In this document: positions 34,446 through 46,967 of the stretch, piece by piece
How the letters are laid out: each line of letters begins with the position of its first letter
Numbering within the stretch: position 1 is the stretch's first letter
Assembly: GCA_032433765.1 (NCBI GenBank)
Contig: JAVIAB010000046.1
Location: 65,852,375 to 65,916,374 of the forward strand
Reading direction: 5' to 3'
DNA from: Megaustenia siamemsis
Lineage: Eukaryota > Mollusca > Gastropoda > Stylommatophora > Ariophantidae
DNA length: 64,000 nt
Program-made: the position numbers and the translations under genes
The notes under the pieces: generated by a model
Databases searched by the model: none
What the model was told of the DNA's origin: nothing
What the model saw: the letters and a program-made list of their open reading frames with translations, nothing else

Positions 34446-37150
34446 CCTCTCATGTCATACATCATGGCACTGACATTGTTTGGACCTGTGTTTGTTCTTC
34501 CCATGTCATACATCATGGCACTAACATTGTTTGGACCTGTGTTTGTTCTTCCCATGTCATACATCATGGCACTGACATTGTTTGGACCTGTGTTTGTTCC
34601 TCCCATGTCATACATCATGGCACTGACATTGTTTGGACCTGTGTTCTTCTCATGTCATACATCATGGCACTGACATTGTTTGGACCTGTGTTTGTTATTC
34701 CATGACATATCATTCACCTCATAACCATTTGACATTGTTTGGACCTGTGTTTGTTCTTCCCATGTCATTCACCTCATACACAGTGACATTGTTTGGACCT
34801 GTGTTTGTTCTTCCCATGTCATTCACCTCATACCCAGTGACATTGTTTGGACCTGTGTTTGTTCTTCCCATGTCATTCACCTCATACCCAGTGACATTGT
34901 TTGGACCTGTGTTTGTTCTTCCCATGCCATTCACCTCATACCCAGTGACATTGTTTGGACCTGTGTTTGTTCTTCCCATATCATTCACCTGATATAGCCA
35001 GTGACATTGGACCTGTGTTTGTTCTTCCCATGTCATTCACCTCATAACCAGTGACATTGTTTGGACCTGTGTTTGTTCTTCCCATATCATTCACCCCATA
35101 AACAGTGACATTGTTTGGACCTGTGTTTGTTCTTCCCATATCATTCACCTCGTAACCAGTGACATTGTTTGGACCTGTATTTGTTCTTCCCATGTCATTC
35201 ACCTCATACCCAGGGACATTGTTTGGACCTGTGTTTGTTCTTCCCATGTCATTCACCTCATACCCAGTGACATTGTTTGGACATGTGTTTGTTCTTCCCA
35301 TATCATTCACCTCGTAACCAGTGACATTGTTTGGACCTGTGTTTGTTCTTCCCATATCATTCACCTGATATAGCCAGTGACATTGTTTGGACCTGTGTTT
35401 GTTCTTCCAATATCATTCACCTCATTCCCGGTGACATTGTTTGGACCTGTGTTTGTTCTTCCCATATCATTCACCTCGTAACCAGTGACATTGTTTGGAC
35501 CTGTATTTGTTCTTCCCATGTCATTCACCTCATACCCAGGGACATTGTTTGGACCTGTGTTTGTTTTTCCCATGTCATTCACCTCATACCCAGGGACATT
35601 GTTTGGACCTGTGTTTGTTCTTCCCATATCATTCACCTCGTAACCAGTGACATTGTTTGGACCTGTGTTTGTTCTTCCCATATCATTCACCTCGTAACCA
35701 GTGACATTGTTTGGACCTGTGTTTGTTCTTCCCATGTCATTCACCTGATATAGCCAGTGACATTGTTTGGACCTGTGTTTGTTCTTCCCATGTCATTCAC
35801 CTCATAACCAGTGACATTGTTTGGACCTGTGTTTGTTCTTCCCATATCATTCACCTCATAACCAGTGACATTGTTTGGACCTGTGTTTGTTCTTCCCATA
35901 TCATTCACCTCGTAACCAGTGACATTGTTTGGACCTGTGTTTGTTCTTCCCATGTCATTCACCTGATATAGCCAGTGACATTGTTTGGACCTGTGTTTGT
36001 TCTTCCCATGTCATTCACCTCATAATCAGTGACATTGTTTGGACCTGTATTTGTTCTTCCCATGTCATTCACCTCATACCCAGGGACATTGTTTGGGCCT
36101 GTGTTTGTTCTTCCCATGTCATTCACCTCATAACCAGTGACATTGTTTGGACCTGTATTTGTTCTTCCCATGTCATTCACCTCATACCCAATGACATTGT
36201 TTGGACCTGTATTTGTTCTTCCCATATCATTCACCTCGTAACCAGTGACATTGTTTGGACCTGTGTTTGTTCTTCCCATGTCATTCACCTGATATAGCCA
36301 GTGACATTGTTTGGACCTGTGTTTGTTCTTCCCATGTCATTCACCTCATAATCAGTGACATTGTTTGGACCTGTATTTGTTCTTCCCATGTCATTCACCT
36401 CATACCCAGGGACATTGTTTGGGCCTGTGTTTGTTCTTCCCATGTCATTCACCTCATAACCAGTGACATTGTTTGGACCTGTATTTGTTCTTCCCATGTC
36501 ATTCACCTCATACCCAATGACATTGTTTGGACCTGTATTTGTTCTTCCCATATCATTCACCTCGTAACCAGTGACATTGTTTGGACCTGTGTTTGTTCTT
36601 CCCATGTCATTCACCTGATATAGCCAGTGACATTGTTTGGACCTGTGTTTGTTCTTCCCATGTCATTCACCTCATAACCAGTGACATTGTTTGGACCTGT
36701 GTTTGTTCTTCCCATATCATTCACCTCATAACCAGTGACATTGTTTGGACCTGTGTTTGTTCTTCCCATATCATTCACCTCGTAACCAGTGACATTGTTT
36801 GGACCTGTGTTTGTTCTTCCCATGTCATTCACCTGATATAGCCAGTGACATTGTTTGGACCTGTGTTTGTTCTTCCCATGTCATTCACCTCATAATCAGT
36901 GACATTGTTTGGACCTGTATTTGTTCTTCCCATGTCATTCACCTCATACCCAGGGACATTGTTTGGACCTGTGTTTGTTCTTCCCATGTCATTCACCTCA
37001 TAACCAGTGACATTGTTTGGACCTGTATTTGTTCTTCCCATGTCATTCACCTCATACCCAATGACATTGTTTGGACCTGTATTTGTTCTTCCCATGTCAT
37101 TCATCTCATACCCAGTGACATTGTTTGGACCTGTGTTTGTTAACCCATGA
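34446..37150. repeat. 51/54-bp minisatellite with block duplications, about 50 copies
   Basis: The core is GACATTGTTTGGACCTGTGT and TTGTTCTTCCCATGTCATTC. The first five copies are 51 bp with CATACATCATGGCAC; the rest are 54 bp with ACCTCATAACCAGT-type linkers. A rarer 56-bp form with CTGATATAGCCAGTG marks block boundaries. A 326-bp block recurs (rare GTTTGGGCCT at about 36091 and 36417), and a larger block recurs 870 bp apart (35711-36297 versus 36581-37143). Both strands stay open because 54 is a multiple of three; these frames are not genes. Confidence 0.95.
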
Positions 37151-37194
37151 CATGTCATTCATCTCATAACCACTCCACCTCTTGTCATTTTTAG

Positions 37195-37281
37195 GCGCGT
37201 GTCATTTTACGTGAGCTGAAATTAGCGAAGCGGAGAAAGGAAGCTGCCACGTACATTCGCAAAATTTATCTTGGCTGGAAG
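37195..37281 (+). CDS. Myo1b: Class I myosin exon: second half of IQ3 and first half of IQ4
   Basis: This 87-nt exon has 29 codons and is phase 0 at both ends. It encodes ARVILRELKLAKRRKEAATY followed by IRKIYLGWK. Joined to the previous exon it gives RGWK|ARVILRELK, which matches RGWKARKILRELK of human MYO1B, and KR.KEA.T.I follows in both. This is the best family match in the window and decides MYO1B/1A over other class I myosins. From memory, vertebrate MYO1B neck exons of this kind are 29 residues long and alternatively spliced; the length here is the same. The acceptor is TTGTCATTTTTAG (to 37194). The donor GTGTGC (37282) is weaker than the others. No further exon follows within 26.7 kb. 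Confidence 0.95.
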
Positions 37282-37560
37282 GTGTGCTTGCTGTCTGTTC
37301 CCACCCTGTTTGCCAAACCTCTTTTGTTTTCTTTGTGATTATTTGTCCAGCTTCTCACCCATGCTTTGACACCAGTTTTACGTTGATCTTTTTGGTTTCT
37401 GGCTTGTATTTTAATGGCTTGCATGTTTGTTGATTTCTACAACGTTACAATTGTAACTGCTCTAACTCCTCACTGTTGTCTTCTTTATTTGTGTTTTTGT
37501 GTTGTTTTTATTGATCAACATTTCACTTATTAACTCAAATGTCACTCCAAATGTAACATT
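37282..37560. other. Unique start of the last intron
   Basis: T-rich unique sequence after the GTGTGC donor. No exon is recognisable in it. Confidence 0.6.
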
Positions 37561-38241
37561 TAATTTGAATAAAAAACGTCAAATCCTTCTTTAGAAGATT
37601 GAATAAAAAACGTCAAATCCTTCTTTAAAAGATTGAATAAAAAACGTCAAATCCTTCTTTAGAAGATTGAATATCCTTCTTTAAAAGATTGAATAAAAAA
37701 CATCAAATACTTCTTTAGAAGATTGAATTTAAAAAAAAACGTAAAATCCTTCTTTAAAAGATTGATTAAAAAACTTCAAATCCTTCTTTAGAAGATTGAA
37801 TCAAAAATGTCAAATCCTTCTTTAGAAGATTGAATCAAAAACATAAAATCCTACTTTAGAAGATTGAATCAAAAACATAAAATCCTACTTTAGAAGATTG
37901 AATCAAAAACATAAAATCCTACTTTAGAAGATTGAATCAAAAACATAAAATCCTTCTTTAAAAGATTGAATCAAAAACGTCAAATCCTTCTTTAAAAGAT
38001 TGAATCAAAAACATAAAATCCTTCTTTAAAAGACTGAATCAAAAACGTAAAATCCTACTTTAGAAGATTGAATCAAAAACGTAAAATCCTACTTTAGAAG
38101 ATTGAATCAAAAACATCAAATCCTACTTTACAAGATTGAATCAAAAACATCATATCCTACTTTACAAGATTGAATCAAAAACATTAAATCCTACTTTACA
38201 AGATTGAATCAAAAACATTAAATCCTACTTTAGAAGATTGA
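37561..38241. repeat. 34-bp minisatellite, about 20 copies
   Basis: Units read AGATTGAATCAAAAACATAA and AATCCTACTTTAGA, with ATAAAAAACGTC, CTTCTTTAAA and TACTTTACA variants drifting from left to right. One short copy lies near 37675. Confidence 0.93.
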
Positions 38242-38590
38242 AGACAATTTTTTTTTTAAATAAAAAGAGAAAATGTGTTGCTGCTGATGTTTTTTTATTC
38301 ACCTTAATGAAGAGACTTTGGTGCAGGCCACCCTGACTGAACACATGGGAGACAATTCATGAGTTGAGCACTTTGTTATAGTGGCTTTTATTTATAGAGC
38401 TCATCAAGTTAGATGACATGAATTCACTAACAAGAGTTTTAGTAGCCCATTACTAACTATAATGTGAACACAAGGCTTGTGATGTTTGTTTGTAACATTT
38501 CTTTGTTTCTCTTAGCTCAAACACTATTTGTTTTGCTAATTGAAAGACATTGGTTAAAGAGGACTTTACTTTTTCCTTCTTGTTGTCCTC
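38242..38590. other. Unique intron segment
   Basis: About 350 bp of unique sequence. No coding or RNA signal is recognised. Confidence 0.55.
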
Positions 38591-40095
38591 ACAGTCTGAC
38601 TTAACAGTGACCAGTACATCTTGTACCACAGTCTAACTAAACAGTCAGTGACCAGTACATCTTGTACCACAGTCTAACTAAACAGTCAGTGACCAGTACA
38701 TCTTGTACCACAGTCTAACTAAACAGTCAGTGACTAGTACATCTTGTACCACAGTCTAACTAAACAGTCAGTGACCAGTACATCTTGTACCACAGTCTAA
38801 CTAAACAGTCAGTGACCAGTACATCTTGTACCACAGTCTAAACAGTGACCAGTACATCTTGTACCACAGTCTAACTAAACAGTGACCAGTACATCTTGTA
38901 CCACAGTCTAACTAAACAGTGACCAGTACATCTTGTACCACAGTCTAACTAAACAGTGACCAGTACATCTTGTACCACAGTCTAACTAAACAGTGACCAG
39001 TACATCTTGTACCACAGTCTAACTAAACAGTGACCAGTACATCTTGTACCACAGTCTAACTAAACAGTCAGTGACTAGTACATCTTGTACCACAGTCTAA
39101 CTAAACAGTGACCAGTACATCTTGTACCACAGTCTAACTAAACAGTCAGTGACTAGTACATCTTGTACCACAGTCTAACTAAACAGTCAGTGACCAGTAC
39201 ATCTTGTACCACAGTCTAACTAAACAGTCAGTGACTAGTACATCTTGTACCACAGTCTAACTAAACAGTCAGTGACCAGTACATCTTGTACCACAGTCTA
39301 ACTAAACAGTCAGTGACCAGTACATCTTGTACCACAGTCTAACTAAACAGTGACCAGTACATCTTGTACCACAGTCTAACTAAACAGTGACCAGTACATC
39401 TTGTACCACAGTCTAACTAAACAGTGACCAGTACATCTTGTACCACAGTCTAACTAAACAGTCAGTGACCAGTACACCTTGTACCACAGTCTAACTAAAC
39501 AGTCAGTGACCAGTACATCTGTACCACAGTCTAACTAAACAGTCAGTGACCAGTACATCTTGTACCACAGTCTAACTAAACAGTCAGTGACCAGTACATC
39601 TTGTACCACAGTCTAACTAAACAGTCAGTGACCAGTACATCTTGTACCACAGTCTAACTAAACAGTCAGTGACCAGTACATCTTGTACCACAGTCTAACT
39701 AAACAGTCAATGAGTAGTACATCTTGTACCACAGTCTAACTAAACAGTCAGTGACCAGTACATCTTGTACCACAGTCTAACTAAACAGTCAATGACCAGT
39801 ACATCTTGTACCACAGTCTAACTAAACAGTCAATGAGTAGTACATCTTGTACCACAGTCTAACTAAACAGTCAGTGACCAGTACATCTTGTACCACAGTC
39901 TAACTAAACAGTCAGTGACCAGTACATCTTGTACCACAGTCTAACTAAACAGTCAGTGACCAGTGCATCTTGTACCACAGTCTAACTAAACAGTCAATGA
40001 CCAGTACATCTTGTACCACAGTCTAACTAAACAGTCAATGAGTAGTACATCTTGTACCACAGTCTGACTAAACAGTCAGTGACCAGTACATCTGG
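38591..40095. repeat. 37/41-bp minisatellite, about 37 copies
   Basis: Units contain CAGTCTAACTAAACAGTCAG and TGACCAGTACATCTTGTACC. The 37-bp form lacks one CAGT duplication. The variants CAATGAGTAGTAC and GTGACTAGTAC recur at intervals and mark higher-order copies. Confidence 0.95.
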
Positions 40096-40260
40096 CAGCA
40101 CATAGGTACCATACACAACTTGAGCATGTAGATGAACTAACAGAAGAAGTTTCCTGCAACAAAGAGAGCTTGTTTGTTGTATTTTGTTCCACTTCAAGTT
40201 TTCATTTTTGGCTCAATGTTGTCCTAATGATTGTAACAGCATGTTTGTGATTACTTTGGG
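40096..40260. other. Unique spacer
   Basis: Unique sequence between arrays. Nothing recognised in it. Confidence 0.5.
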
Positions 40261-41040
40261 CTTGTTGTGCTATAATTGGTGCTTGTTGTGTCATACTTTG
40301 TACTTGTTGTGTCATACTTTGTACTTGTGTCATACTTTGTACTTGTTGTGTCATAATTGGTGCTTGTTGTGTCATACTTTGTACTTGTGTCATACTTTGT
40401 ACTTGTTGTGTCATACTTTGTACTTGTTGTGTCATACTTTGTACTTGTTGTGTCATAATTTGTACTTGTGTCATACTTTGTACTTGTGTCATACTTTGTA
40501 CTTGTTGTGTCATACTTGTACTTGTTGTGTCATACTTTGTACTTGTTGTGTCATAATTTGTACTTGTGTCATACTTTGTACTTGTTGTGTCATACTTTGT
40601 ACTTGTTGTGTCATAATTTGTACTTGTGTCATACTTTGTACTTGTTGTGTCATACTTTGTACTTGTTGTGTCATAATTTGTACTTGTGTCATACTTTGTA
40701 CTTGTTGTGTCATACTTTGTACTTGTTGTGTCATACTTTGTACTTGTTGTGTCATACTTTGTACTTGTTGTGTCATACTTTGTACTTGTGTCATACTTTG
40801 TACTTGTTGTGTCATACTTTGTACTTGTTGTGTCATAATTTGTACTTGTGTCATACTTTGTACTTGTTGTGTCATACTTTGTACTTGTTGTGTCATAATT
40901 TGTACTTGTGTCATACTTTGTACTTGTTGTGTCATACTTTGTACTTGTTGTGTCATACTTTGTACTTGTTGTGTCATACTTTGTACTTGTTGTGTCATAC
41001 TTTGTACTTGTTGTGTCATACTTTGTATTTGTTGTGTCTT
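40261..41040. repeat. 18/21-bp minisatellite, about 38 copies
   Basis: Units read GTCATACTTTGTACTTGTTG (21-bp form) and GTCATACTTTGTACTTGT (18-bp form); GTCATAATTTGTACTTGT recurs in a regular order at 40450-40930. Both lengths are multiples of three, so long open frames result on both strands without evidence of coding. Confidence 0.95.
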
Positions 41041-41425
41041 AGTGTACCTTTTATTACAAGACACTCTGATCTTGATGTTGCGACAGTTCTTTGCACTCAA
41101 CAAAAATGATTTTTTTGAGAAGACTTTCACATCAATAATTTTGTTACTGAAAGTGACGATTTCCTGTAGCCCTTCATTTTGTTAGTAACCACATTCAGCA
41201 TTTCCTTTCTGATTTGCCTTTCTCCCTGAGTCGAGTGGGTCATTTTGGGATCAATTAAAGAAAAATGATAGAGAATAAGTTATGAAATGTTAACTTGACA
41301 GTATTCAAATATCACCCCGTACATTTTCAATAGATTATTTTTTACATGAATGCTACTTTTATGCTGTTTCACTTGCTTTCTGTGTGTTTAATCATTTGTT
41401 TTTGTTACATCTCATATTTATATTG
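41041..41425. other. Unique intron segment
   Basis: About 385 bp of AT-rich unique sequence. No gene seen. Confidence 0.55.
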
Positions 41426-42352
41426 TCAGTGAAAAACAAAACAAACAACATCATTTTGACAAACTTACGATGTCATTGATACTAAATCAAAACAAACAAA
41501 TACAAGTTTTGACAAACTTATGATGTCATTGATACTAAAATCAAAACAAACAATACAAGTTTTGACAAACTTATGATGTCATTGATACTAAATCAAAACA
41601 AACAATACAAGTTTTGACAAACTTATGATGTCATTGATACTAAAATCAAAACAAACAATACAAGTTTTGACAAACTTATGATGTCATTGATACTAAAACA
41701 AAACAAATACAAGTTTTGACAAACTTATGATGTCATTGATACTAAAATCAAAACAAATACAAGTTTTGACAAACTTATGATGTCATTGATACTAAAAACA
41801 AAACAAATACAAGTTTTGACAAACTTATGATGTCATTGATACTAAAATCAAAACAAATACAAGTTTGACAAACTTATGATGTCATTGATACTAAAAACAA
41901 AACAAATACAAGTTTTGACAAACTTATGATGTCATTGATACTAAAAACAAAACAAATACAAGTTTGACAAACTTATGATGTCATTGATACTAAAAACAAA
42001 ACAAATACAAGTTTGACAAACTTATGATGTCATTGATACTAAAAACAAAACAAATACAAGTTTTGACAAACTTATGATGTCATTGATACTAAAAACAAAA
42101 CAAATACAAGTTTTGACAAACTTATGATGTCATTGATACTAAAACAAACAAATACAAGTTTTGACAAACTTATGATGTCATTGATACTAAAAACAAAACA
42201 AATACAAGTTTTGACAAACTTATGATGTCATTGATACTAAAACAAAACAAATACAAGTTTTGACAAACTTATGATGTCATTGATATTAAAAACAAAACAA
42301 ATACAAGTTTTGACAAACTTATGATGTCATTGATACTAAAAACAAAACTAAA
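41426..42352. repeat. About 50-bp minisatellite, about 18 copies
   Basis: Units contain ACAAACTTATGATGTCATTG and ACAAATACAAGTTTTG. Length varies by a few bases in the A-rich part (AAAATCAAAACAAAC, AAAACAAAC). Confidence 0.94.
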
Positions 42353-42419
42353 TAGATTTTGGAATTTCTTATTTCTGGGATTTTAGACATTTTTTTCTGT
42401 TTAGTTTTTTTTTACCCTT

Positions 42420-42476
42420 TGAATAATATCAATATCATTATCAATATCATTATCAATATCATTATCAATATCAATA
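42420..42476. repeat. 12-bp tandem repeat, about 4 copies
   Basis: The unit is AATATCATTATC, ending in AATATCAATATA. Confidence 0.9.
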
Positions 42477-42590
42477 TATACTTTCTGTCAGTGATGTCAG
42501 GTCTAGACTTTCTCTTGTTCATTCATTTATTATCAGAACTGACTGACTCAAAGTAGCCTAGAGATGTTTCCACCCAAAGTATCCATATTG

Positions 42591-45500
42591 TATTAATCAT
42601 GTCCTGACTTGAGTGTTTCCTCTGTGTTCTTTAGTCAATGTCTTGTATTAATCATGTCCTGACTTGAGTGTTTCCTCTGTGTTCTTTAGTCAATGTCTTG
42701 TATTAATCATGTCCTGACTTGAGTGTGTCCTCTGTGTTCTTTAGTCAATGTCTTGTATTAATCATGTCCTGACTTGAGCGTGTCCTCTGTGTTCTTTAGT
42801 CAATGTCTTGTATTAATCATGTCCTGACTTGAGTGTGTCCTCTGTGTTCTTTAGTCAATGTCTTGTATTGATCATGTCCTGACTTGAGCGTGTCCTCTGT
42901 GTTCTTTAGTCAATGTCTTGTATTAATCATGTCCTGACTTGAGTGTTTCCTCTGTGTTCTTTAGTCAGTGTCTTGTATTAATCATGTCCTGACTTGAGCG
43001 TGTCCTCTGTGTTCTTTAGTCAATGTCTTGTATTGATCATGTCCTGACTTGAGTGTGTCCTCTGTGTTCTTTAGTCAATGTCTTGTATTAATCATGTCCT
43101 GACTTGAGCGTGTCCTCTGTGTTCTTTAGTCAATGTCTTGTATTGATCATGTCCTGACTTGAGCGTGTCCTCTGTGTTCTTTAGTCAATGTCTTGTATTA
43201 ATCATGTCCTGACTTGAGTGTTTCCTCTGTGTTCTTTAGTCAATGTCTTGTATTAATCATGTCCTGACTTGAGCATGTCCTCTGTGTTCTTTAGTCAATG
43301 TCTTGTATTAATCATGTCCTGACTTGAGTGTTTCCTCTGTGTTCTTTAGTCAATATCTTGTATTAATCATGTCCTGACTTGAGCGTGTACTCTGTGTTCT
43401 TTAGTCAATGTCTTGTATTAATCATGTCCTGACTTGAGCGTGTCCTCTGTGTTCTTTAGTCAATATCTTGTATTGATCATGTTCTGACTTGAGTGTGTCC
43501 TCTGTGTTCTTTAGTCAATGTCTTGTATTAATCATGTCCTGACTTGAGCGTGTCCTCTGTGTTCTTTAGTCAATGTCTTGTATTGATCATGTCCTGACTT
43601 GAGCGTGTCCTCTGTGTTCTTTAGTCAATGTCTTGTATTAATCATGTCCTGACTTGAGTGTTTCCTCTGTGTTCTTTAGTCAATGTCTTGTATTAATCAT
43701 GTCCTGACTTGAGTGTTTCCTCTGTGTTCTTTAGTCAATGTCTTGTATTAATCATGTCCTGACTTGAGTGTTTCCTCTGTGTTCTTTAGTCAATATCTTG
43801 TATTGATCATGTCCTGACTTGAGTGTTTCCTCTGTGTTCTTTAGTCAATATCTTGTATTGATCATGTCCTGACTTGAGCGTGTCCTCTGTGTTCTTTAGT
43901 CAATGTCTTGTATTAATCATGTCCTGACTTGAGCGTGTCCTCTGTGTTCTTTAGTCAATATCTTGTATTGATCATGTCCTGACTTGAGTGTGTCCTCTGT
44001 GTTCTTTAGTCAATGTCTTGTATTAATCATGTCCTGACTTGAGCGTGTCCTCTGTGTTCTTTAGTCAATATCTTGTATTGATCATGTCCTGACTTGAGTG
44101 TGTCCTCTGTGTTCTTTAGTCAATGTCTTGTATTAATCATGTCCTGACTTGAGTGTTTCCTCTGTGTTCTTTAGTCAATGTCTTGTATTAATCATGTCCT
44201 GACTTGAGTGTTTCCTCTGTGTTCTTTAGTCAATGTCTTGTATTAATCATGTCCTGACTTGAGTGTTTCCTCTGTGTTCTTTAGTCAATGTCTTGTATTA
44301 ATCATGTCCTGACTTGAGTGTGTCCTCTGTGTTCTTTAGTCAATGTCTTGTATTAATCATGTCCTGACTTGAGTGTGTCCTCTGTGTTCTTTAGTCAATG
44401 TCTTGTATTAATCATGTCCTGACTTGAGTGTGTCCTCTGTGTTCTTTAGTCAATGTCTTGTATTAATCATGTCCTGACTTGAACATGTCCTCTGTGTTCT
44501 TTAGTCAATGTCTTGTATTGATCATGTCCTGACTTGAGTGTGTCCTCTGTGTTCTTTAGTCAATGTCTTGTATTGATCATGTCCTGACTTGAGCGTGTCC
44601 TCTGTGTTCTTTAGTCAATGTCTTGTATTGATCATGTCCTGACTTGAGCGTGTCCTCTGTGTTCTTTAGTCAATGTCTTGTATTGATCATGTCCTGACTT
44701 GAGTGTGTCCTCTGTGTTCTTTAGTCAATGTCTTGTATTAATCATGTCCTGACTTGAGTGTGTCCTCTGTGTTCTTTAGTCAATGTCTTGTATTAATCAT
44801 GTCCTGACTTGAGTGTTTCCTCTGTGTTCTTTAGTCAATGTCTTGTATTGATCATGTCCTGACTTGAGCGTGTCCTCTGTGTTCTTTAGTCAATGTCTTG
44901 TATTAATCATGTCCTGACTTGAGTGTGCCCTCTGTGTTCTTTAGTCAATGTCTTGTATTAATCATGACCTGACGAGTGTTTCCTCTGTGTTCTTTAGTCA
45001 ATGTCTTGTATTAATCATGTCCTGACTTGAGTGTTTCCTCTGTGTTCTTTAGTCAATGTCTTGTATTAATCATGTCCTGACTTGAGCGTGTCCTCTGTGT
45101 TCTTTAGTCAATGTCTTGTATTGATCATGTCCTGACTTGAACATGTCCTCTGTGTTCTTTAGTCAATGTCTTGTATTAATCATGTCCTGACTTGAGCGTG
45201 CCCTCTGTGTTCTTTAGTCAATGTCTTGTATTAATCATGTCCTGACTTGAACATGTCCTCTGTGTTCTTTAGTCAATGTCTTGTATTAATCATGTCCTGA
45301 CTTGAGCATGTCCTCTGTGTTCTTTAGTCAATGTCTTGTATTAATCATGTCCTGACTTGAACATGTCCTCTGTGTTCTTTAGTCAATGTCTTGTATTAAT
45401 CATGTCCTGATTTGAGTGTGTCCTCTGTGTTCTTTAGTCAATGTCTTGTATTAATCATGTCCTGACTTGAGTGTGTCCTCTGTGTTCTTTAGTCAATGTC

Positions 45501-46655
45501 TTGTATTAATCATGTCCTGACTTGAGCGTGTCCTCTGTGTTCTTTAGTCAATGTCTTGTATTAATCATGTCCTGACTTGAGTGTTTCCTCTGTGTTCTTT
45601 AGTCAATGTCTTGTATTAATCATGTCCTGACTTGAGTGTGTCCTCTGTGTTCTTTAGTCAATGTCTTGTATTAATCATGTCCTGACTTGAACATGTCCTC
45701 TGTGTTCTTTAGTCAATGTCTTGTATTAATCATGTCCTGACTTGAACATGTCCTCTGTGTTCTTTAGTCAATGTCTTGTATTGATCATGTTCTGACTTGA
45801 GTGTGTCCTCTGTGTTCTTTAGTCAATGTCTTGTATTAATCATGTCCTGACTTGAGTGTGTCCTCTGTGTTCTTTAGTCAATGTCTTGTATTAATCATGT
45901 CCTGACTTGAACATGTCCTCTGTGTTCTTTAGTCAATGTCTTGTATTAATCATATCCTGACTTGAGCGTGTCCTCTGTGTTCTTTAGTCAATGTCTTGTA
46001 TTAATCATGTCCTGACTTGAGCGTGTCCTCTGTGTTCTTTAGTCAATGTCTTGTATTAATCATGTCCTGACTTGAGCGTGTCCTCTGTGTTCTTTAGTCA
46101 ATGTCTTGTATTAATCATGTCCTGACTTGAGTGTTTCCTCTGTGTTCTTTAGTCAATGTCTTGTATTAATCATGTCCTGACTTGAGTGTGTCCTCTGTGT
46201 TCTTTAGTCAATGTCTTGTATTGATCATGTCCTGACTTGAGCGTGTCCTCTGTGTTCTTTAGTCAATGTCTTGTATTGATCATGTCCTGACTTGAGTGTG
46301 TCCTCTGTGTTCTTTAGTCAATGTCTTGTATTGACCATGTCCTGACTTGAGTGTGTCCTCTGTGTTCTTTAGTCAATGTCTTGTATTAATCATGTCCTGA
46401 CTTGAGCGTGTCCTCTGTGTTCTTTAGTCAATGTCTTGTATTAATCATGTCCTGACTTGAGCGTGTCCTCTGTGTTCTTTAGTCAATGTCTTGTATTGAC
46501 CATGTCCTGACTTGAGCGTGTCCTCTGTGTTCTTTAGTCAATGTCTTGTATTGACCATGTCCTGACTTGAGCGTGTCCTCTGTGTTCTTTAGTCAATGTC
46601 TTGTATTGACCATGTCCTGACTTGAGCGTGTCCTCTGTGTTCTTTAGTCAATGTC
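42591..46655 (+). repeat. 55-bp minisatellite of splice-acceptor-like modules, about 74 copies
   Basis: Units contain TTGTATTAATCATGTCCTGA and CCTCTGTGTTCTTTAGTCAA. In the direction of the host gene each unit has a branch-point-like CCTGAC, a pyrimidine-rich TCCTCTGTGTTCT and TTTAG. The branch A is about 28 nt before the AG, an arrangement close to ideal for a 3' splice site. Variation is limited to a few positions (GAGTGTG, GAGCGTG, GAACATG, GAGTGTT; TTAATC or TTGATC). The splice-like core hardly varies. The last unit runs into TCAATGTCTCGACT and then a GTAAGT. Confidence 0.95.
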
Positions 46656-46661
46656 TCGACT
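46648..46661 (+). other. Candidate 14-nt microexon at array end (weak)
   Basis: The last unit's acceptor CTGTGTTCTTTAG (to 46647) is followed by TCAATGTCTCGACT and then a perfect GTAAGT donor (46662-46667). It does not resemble known myosin sequence. A longer version could begin at any earlier unit of the array. Confidence 0.18.
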
Positions 46662-46802
46662 GTAAGTCCCTTCAGGATCTCAGAGATAAATAGTCCAAGA
46701 AAATATTTTCTAGAACAATAATAATTAATTTTTTAGCTTATATGTTCTATGTTGTCGCTTTTGTTGTGTTTATAAAAGATAGCCGCTTGAGTTAGGTTTG
46801 AT

Positions 46803-46866
46803 AGATAGCCGTTAGCCGTTAGCCGTTAGCCGCTAGCCGTTAGCCGTTAGCCGCTAGCCGCTAGCC
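46803..46866. repeat. 7-bp tandem repeat TTAGCCG, about 9 copies
   Basis: GCCGTTAGCCGTTAGCCG-type heptamers with a C/T variant (GCTAGCCG). It is locally GC-rich. Confidence 0.92.
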
Positions 46867-46967
46867 TTGATGTGCACACAAGCAGCCCTTGTCTAATGAT
46901 ATCCTCAAGTCAAAGTTCACTTTCATGTTCAAACATTCTTCAACTTGTGCATTTTCTCTGTTCCCAG

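Noticed and set aside
34442..37158. Apparent proteins of 18-residue repeats (VNDMGRTNTGPNNVTGYE-like) on the minus strand
   Set aside because: This is a 54-bp tandem unit read in frame, open on the plus strand too. No start context, no conserved flanks, and it lies in the intron directly before a myosin exon.
46803..46866. Telomere-like repeat
   Set aside because: The unit is TTAGCCG, not TTAGGG, and there are only about nine copies inside an intron.
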